From positions 1 through 6,499 of the forward strand of contig JBEGTT010000037.1 of NCBI GenBank assembly GCA_041179245.1: 6,499 nt of DNA, written 5' to 3'. Below, one piece after another: positions 5,728 to 6,499 of the stretch. Source of the stretch: JBEGTT01 sp041179245 (GTDB lineage: Bacteria > Pseudomonadota > Gammaproteobacteria > Burkholderiales > Rhodocyclaceae). The translations under genes and the position numbers were made by a program. The notes under the pieces were generated by a model. The model was given only the letters and a program-made list of their open reading frames with translations, was not told the origin of the DNA and did no database searches. Positions within the stretch are counted from its first letter, which is position 1, and every line of letters starts with the position of its first letter.

Positions 5728-5901
5728 CTAATGCCTAACTCTGGAATAACTTTGTCTTCTTTGTAAGATGAAGTTGATATTGTTTACATACCAAGACTGC
5801 ATCGTTGCCCACCACTTACTTTCGCATTCACGGCAAATAAAACCAGAATGCTCCTCGCTTGCGGTAAGCAGCTTTTTGCAGTGTGCACATGAAGTGTTCA
5901 T
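5728..5901 (-). CDS. Small double-CxxC zinc-ribbon-like protein, 57 aa
   Basis: From the ATG at 5901 the protein begins MNTSCAHCKK and has two CxxC pairs, Cys5/Cys8 and Cys23/Cys26 (CRECESKWW), spaced as in a compact zinc ribbon. The rest is an aromatic and basic tail (WYVNNINF, RRQSYSRVRH). An upstream in-frame ATG at 5925 would add eight residues, but the AGGAG six bases before the 5901 ATG is a good RBS and lies inside that extension, so 5901 is preferred. Zinc binding is inferred from the cysteine spacing. The gene sits between phoR and the 147-residue gene on the same strand; a link to phosphate sensing is not shown by the sequence. Confidence 0.65.
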   Translation of the reverse strand: MNTSCAHCKKLLTASEEHSGFICRECESKWWATMQSWYVNNINFILQRRQSYSRVRH

Positions 5902-5995
5902 ATTGAACTCCTTGCTAGAAATCATCAGTATCGAATGACAACTAACGGAGTTTTTTGGGATAACTTTAATTAAAGCCAGTGGCTGAGATTTTGGG

Positions 5996-6499
5996 CTATC
6001 GGTTTAATCGCTGAGTGGGGAAAAGGGCAGAAAAGCGACTGCCTTGGCCAATCTGGCTGCTTATATCCAATAGCGCTTGGTGCCGTTGCAGCGTGTGTTT
6101 AACAATGGCTAGCCCCAATCCGGTTCCGCCGACATCCCTAGAGCGGCCGCGATCAACCCGGTAAAAACGTTCTGTTAAGCGGGGAATATGTTTTGGGTCG
6201 ATACCAATCCCCGTGTCTTCAACCGCAAACTCAATGCCGAGGGGCGCCTTTTTCCAGATAATACGGATGGTGCCACCAGCGGGGGTGTAACGAATGGCAT
6301 TGGCCACCAGATTGCTAAAGGCGCTGACCAGTTCACTCTCAACCCCACAAATATCCTGCTCGTAGTCGGCTATCACTTCTATGTGATGTTTTCCCTGAGA
6401 GAGGGCTTCAGCATCACGCTGGAGTTTGTGGAGTAAACGTTCCATATCCACCGGCGTATTGTCGGGTAATGGGGCCGATTCAATCGAAGACAGTGTTAG
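5996..6499 (-). CDS. phoR: Phosphate regulon sensor histidine kinase PhoR, C-terminal part (5' end outside window)
   Basis: The frame is open to the window edge and encodes the last 167 residues. All ATP-binding boxes of a HisKA-type sensor kinase are present. The N box is SNLVANAIRYTP (about 62-73 of the fragment), G1 is VEDTGIGI (about 93-100), the F box is RLTERFYRVDRGRSRD (about 107-122) and G2 is GGTGLGLAIVKH (about 124-135). The run HIPRLTERFYRVD followed by RSR and G-G-x-G-L-G-L-A-I-V-K-H is the PhoR signature, and the stretch LLHKLQRDAEALSQGKHHI also follows enterobacterial PhoR closely. PhoR is an inner-membrane kinase/phosphatase that phosphorylates PhoB under phosphate limitation; its membrane segments and the phospho-accepting His lie outside the window. 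A few residues before the ATPase domain (LTLSSIESAPLP) correspond to the end of the dimerisation helices. It ends with TAA at 5996-5998. Confidence 0.9.
   Translation of the reverse strand, partial: LTLSSIESAPLPDNTPVDMERLLHKLQRDAEALSQGKHHIEVIADYEQDICGVESELVSAFSNLVANAIRYTPAGGTIRIIWKKAPLGIEFAVEDTGIGIDPKHIPRLTERFYRVDRGRSRDVGGTGLGLAIVKHTLQRHQALLDISSQIGQGSRFSALFPTQRLNR

Noticed and set aside
5974..5984. AGCCACTGGCT inverted repeat downstream of phoR considered as a terminator
   Set aside because: The usable stem is only four base pairs and no T-run follows directly on the transcribed strand.

Overview
This window looks like a mosaic stretch of a gammaproteobacterial chromosome. The best taxonomic signals are the 3' part of a PhoR-type phosphate sensor kinase, very close to the enterobacterial protein in its ATP-binding boxes, and a DUF1840 protein, a family common in gamma- and betaproteobacteria. 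I cannot name the genus. A large Gly/Asp/Thr-rich, cysteine-free RTX/beta-strand-repeat protein and an IS66 element would suit an environmental (for example sulfur- or methane-oxidising) gammaproteobacterium, but that is a guess.

Region 1 (1-119) is the right end of an IS66-family insertion sequence on the + strand. It holds the last 28 codons of the transposase and a terminal repeat ending ...GGGTGCTTAC at 119. Region 2 (116-1915, - strand) is the remnant of a secreted calcium-binding RTX or S-layer-like protein. It is broken at both ends. Its stop codon comes from the IS66 tip, and at the 5' side the repeat-protein frame runs past the first ATG (1822) to a stop at 1916-1918 with no start codon. 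Region 3 (1916-2122) has no recognisable gene but contains an imperfect direct repeat and a 12-bp palindrome.

Region 4 (2123-3541, - strand) is a two-gene module: a small XRE-type helix-turn-helix regulator followed by a class II Fic protein (predicted AMP transferase) with N-terminal inhibitory motif, catalytic HPFEDGNGR motif and a winged-helix-like C-terminus. The 36- to 60-bp gap between the two genes is packed. It has a good sigma70-like promoter whose predicted start coincides with a fic ATG, two copies of a CCGCA-N5-xGCGG operator-like palindrome 54 bp apart flanking that promoter, and a third, wider palindrome across it. The two genes are also in the same frame, separated by a single TAA. 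Region 5 (3542-4821) has a divergent tyrosine recombinase that appears intact. An AT-rich perfect inverted repeat lies between it and the regulator. Together, regulator, fic and integrase look like the end of an integrated genetic element.

Region 6 (4822-6499) looks like chromosomal backbone: a DUF1840 gene (+), then on the - strand phoR (cut by the window edge), a 57-residue double-CxxC zinc-ribbon-like protein and an unrecognised 147-residue protein with a TTG start. The junction between mobile DNA and backbone probably lies near 4822-4921, but no attachment site could be identified from one window.
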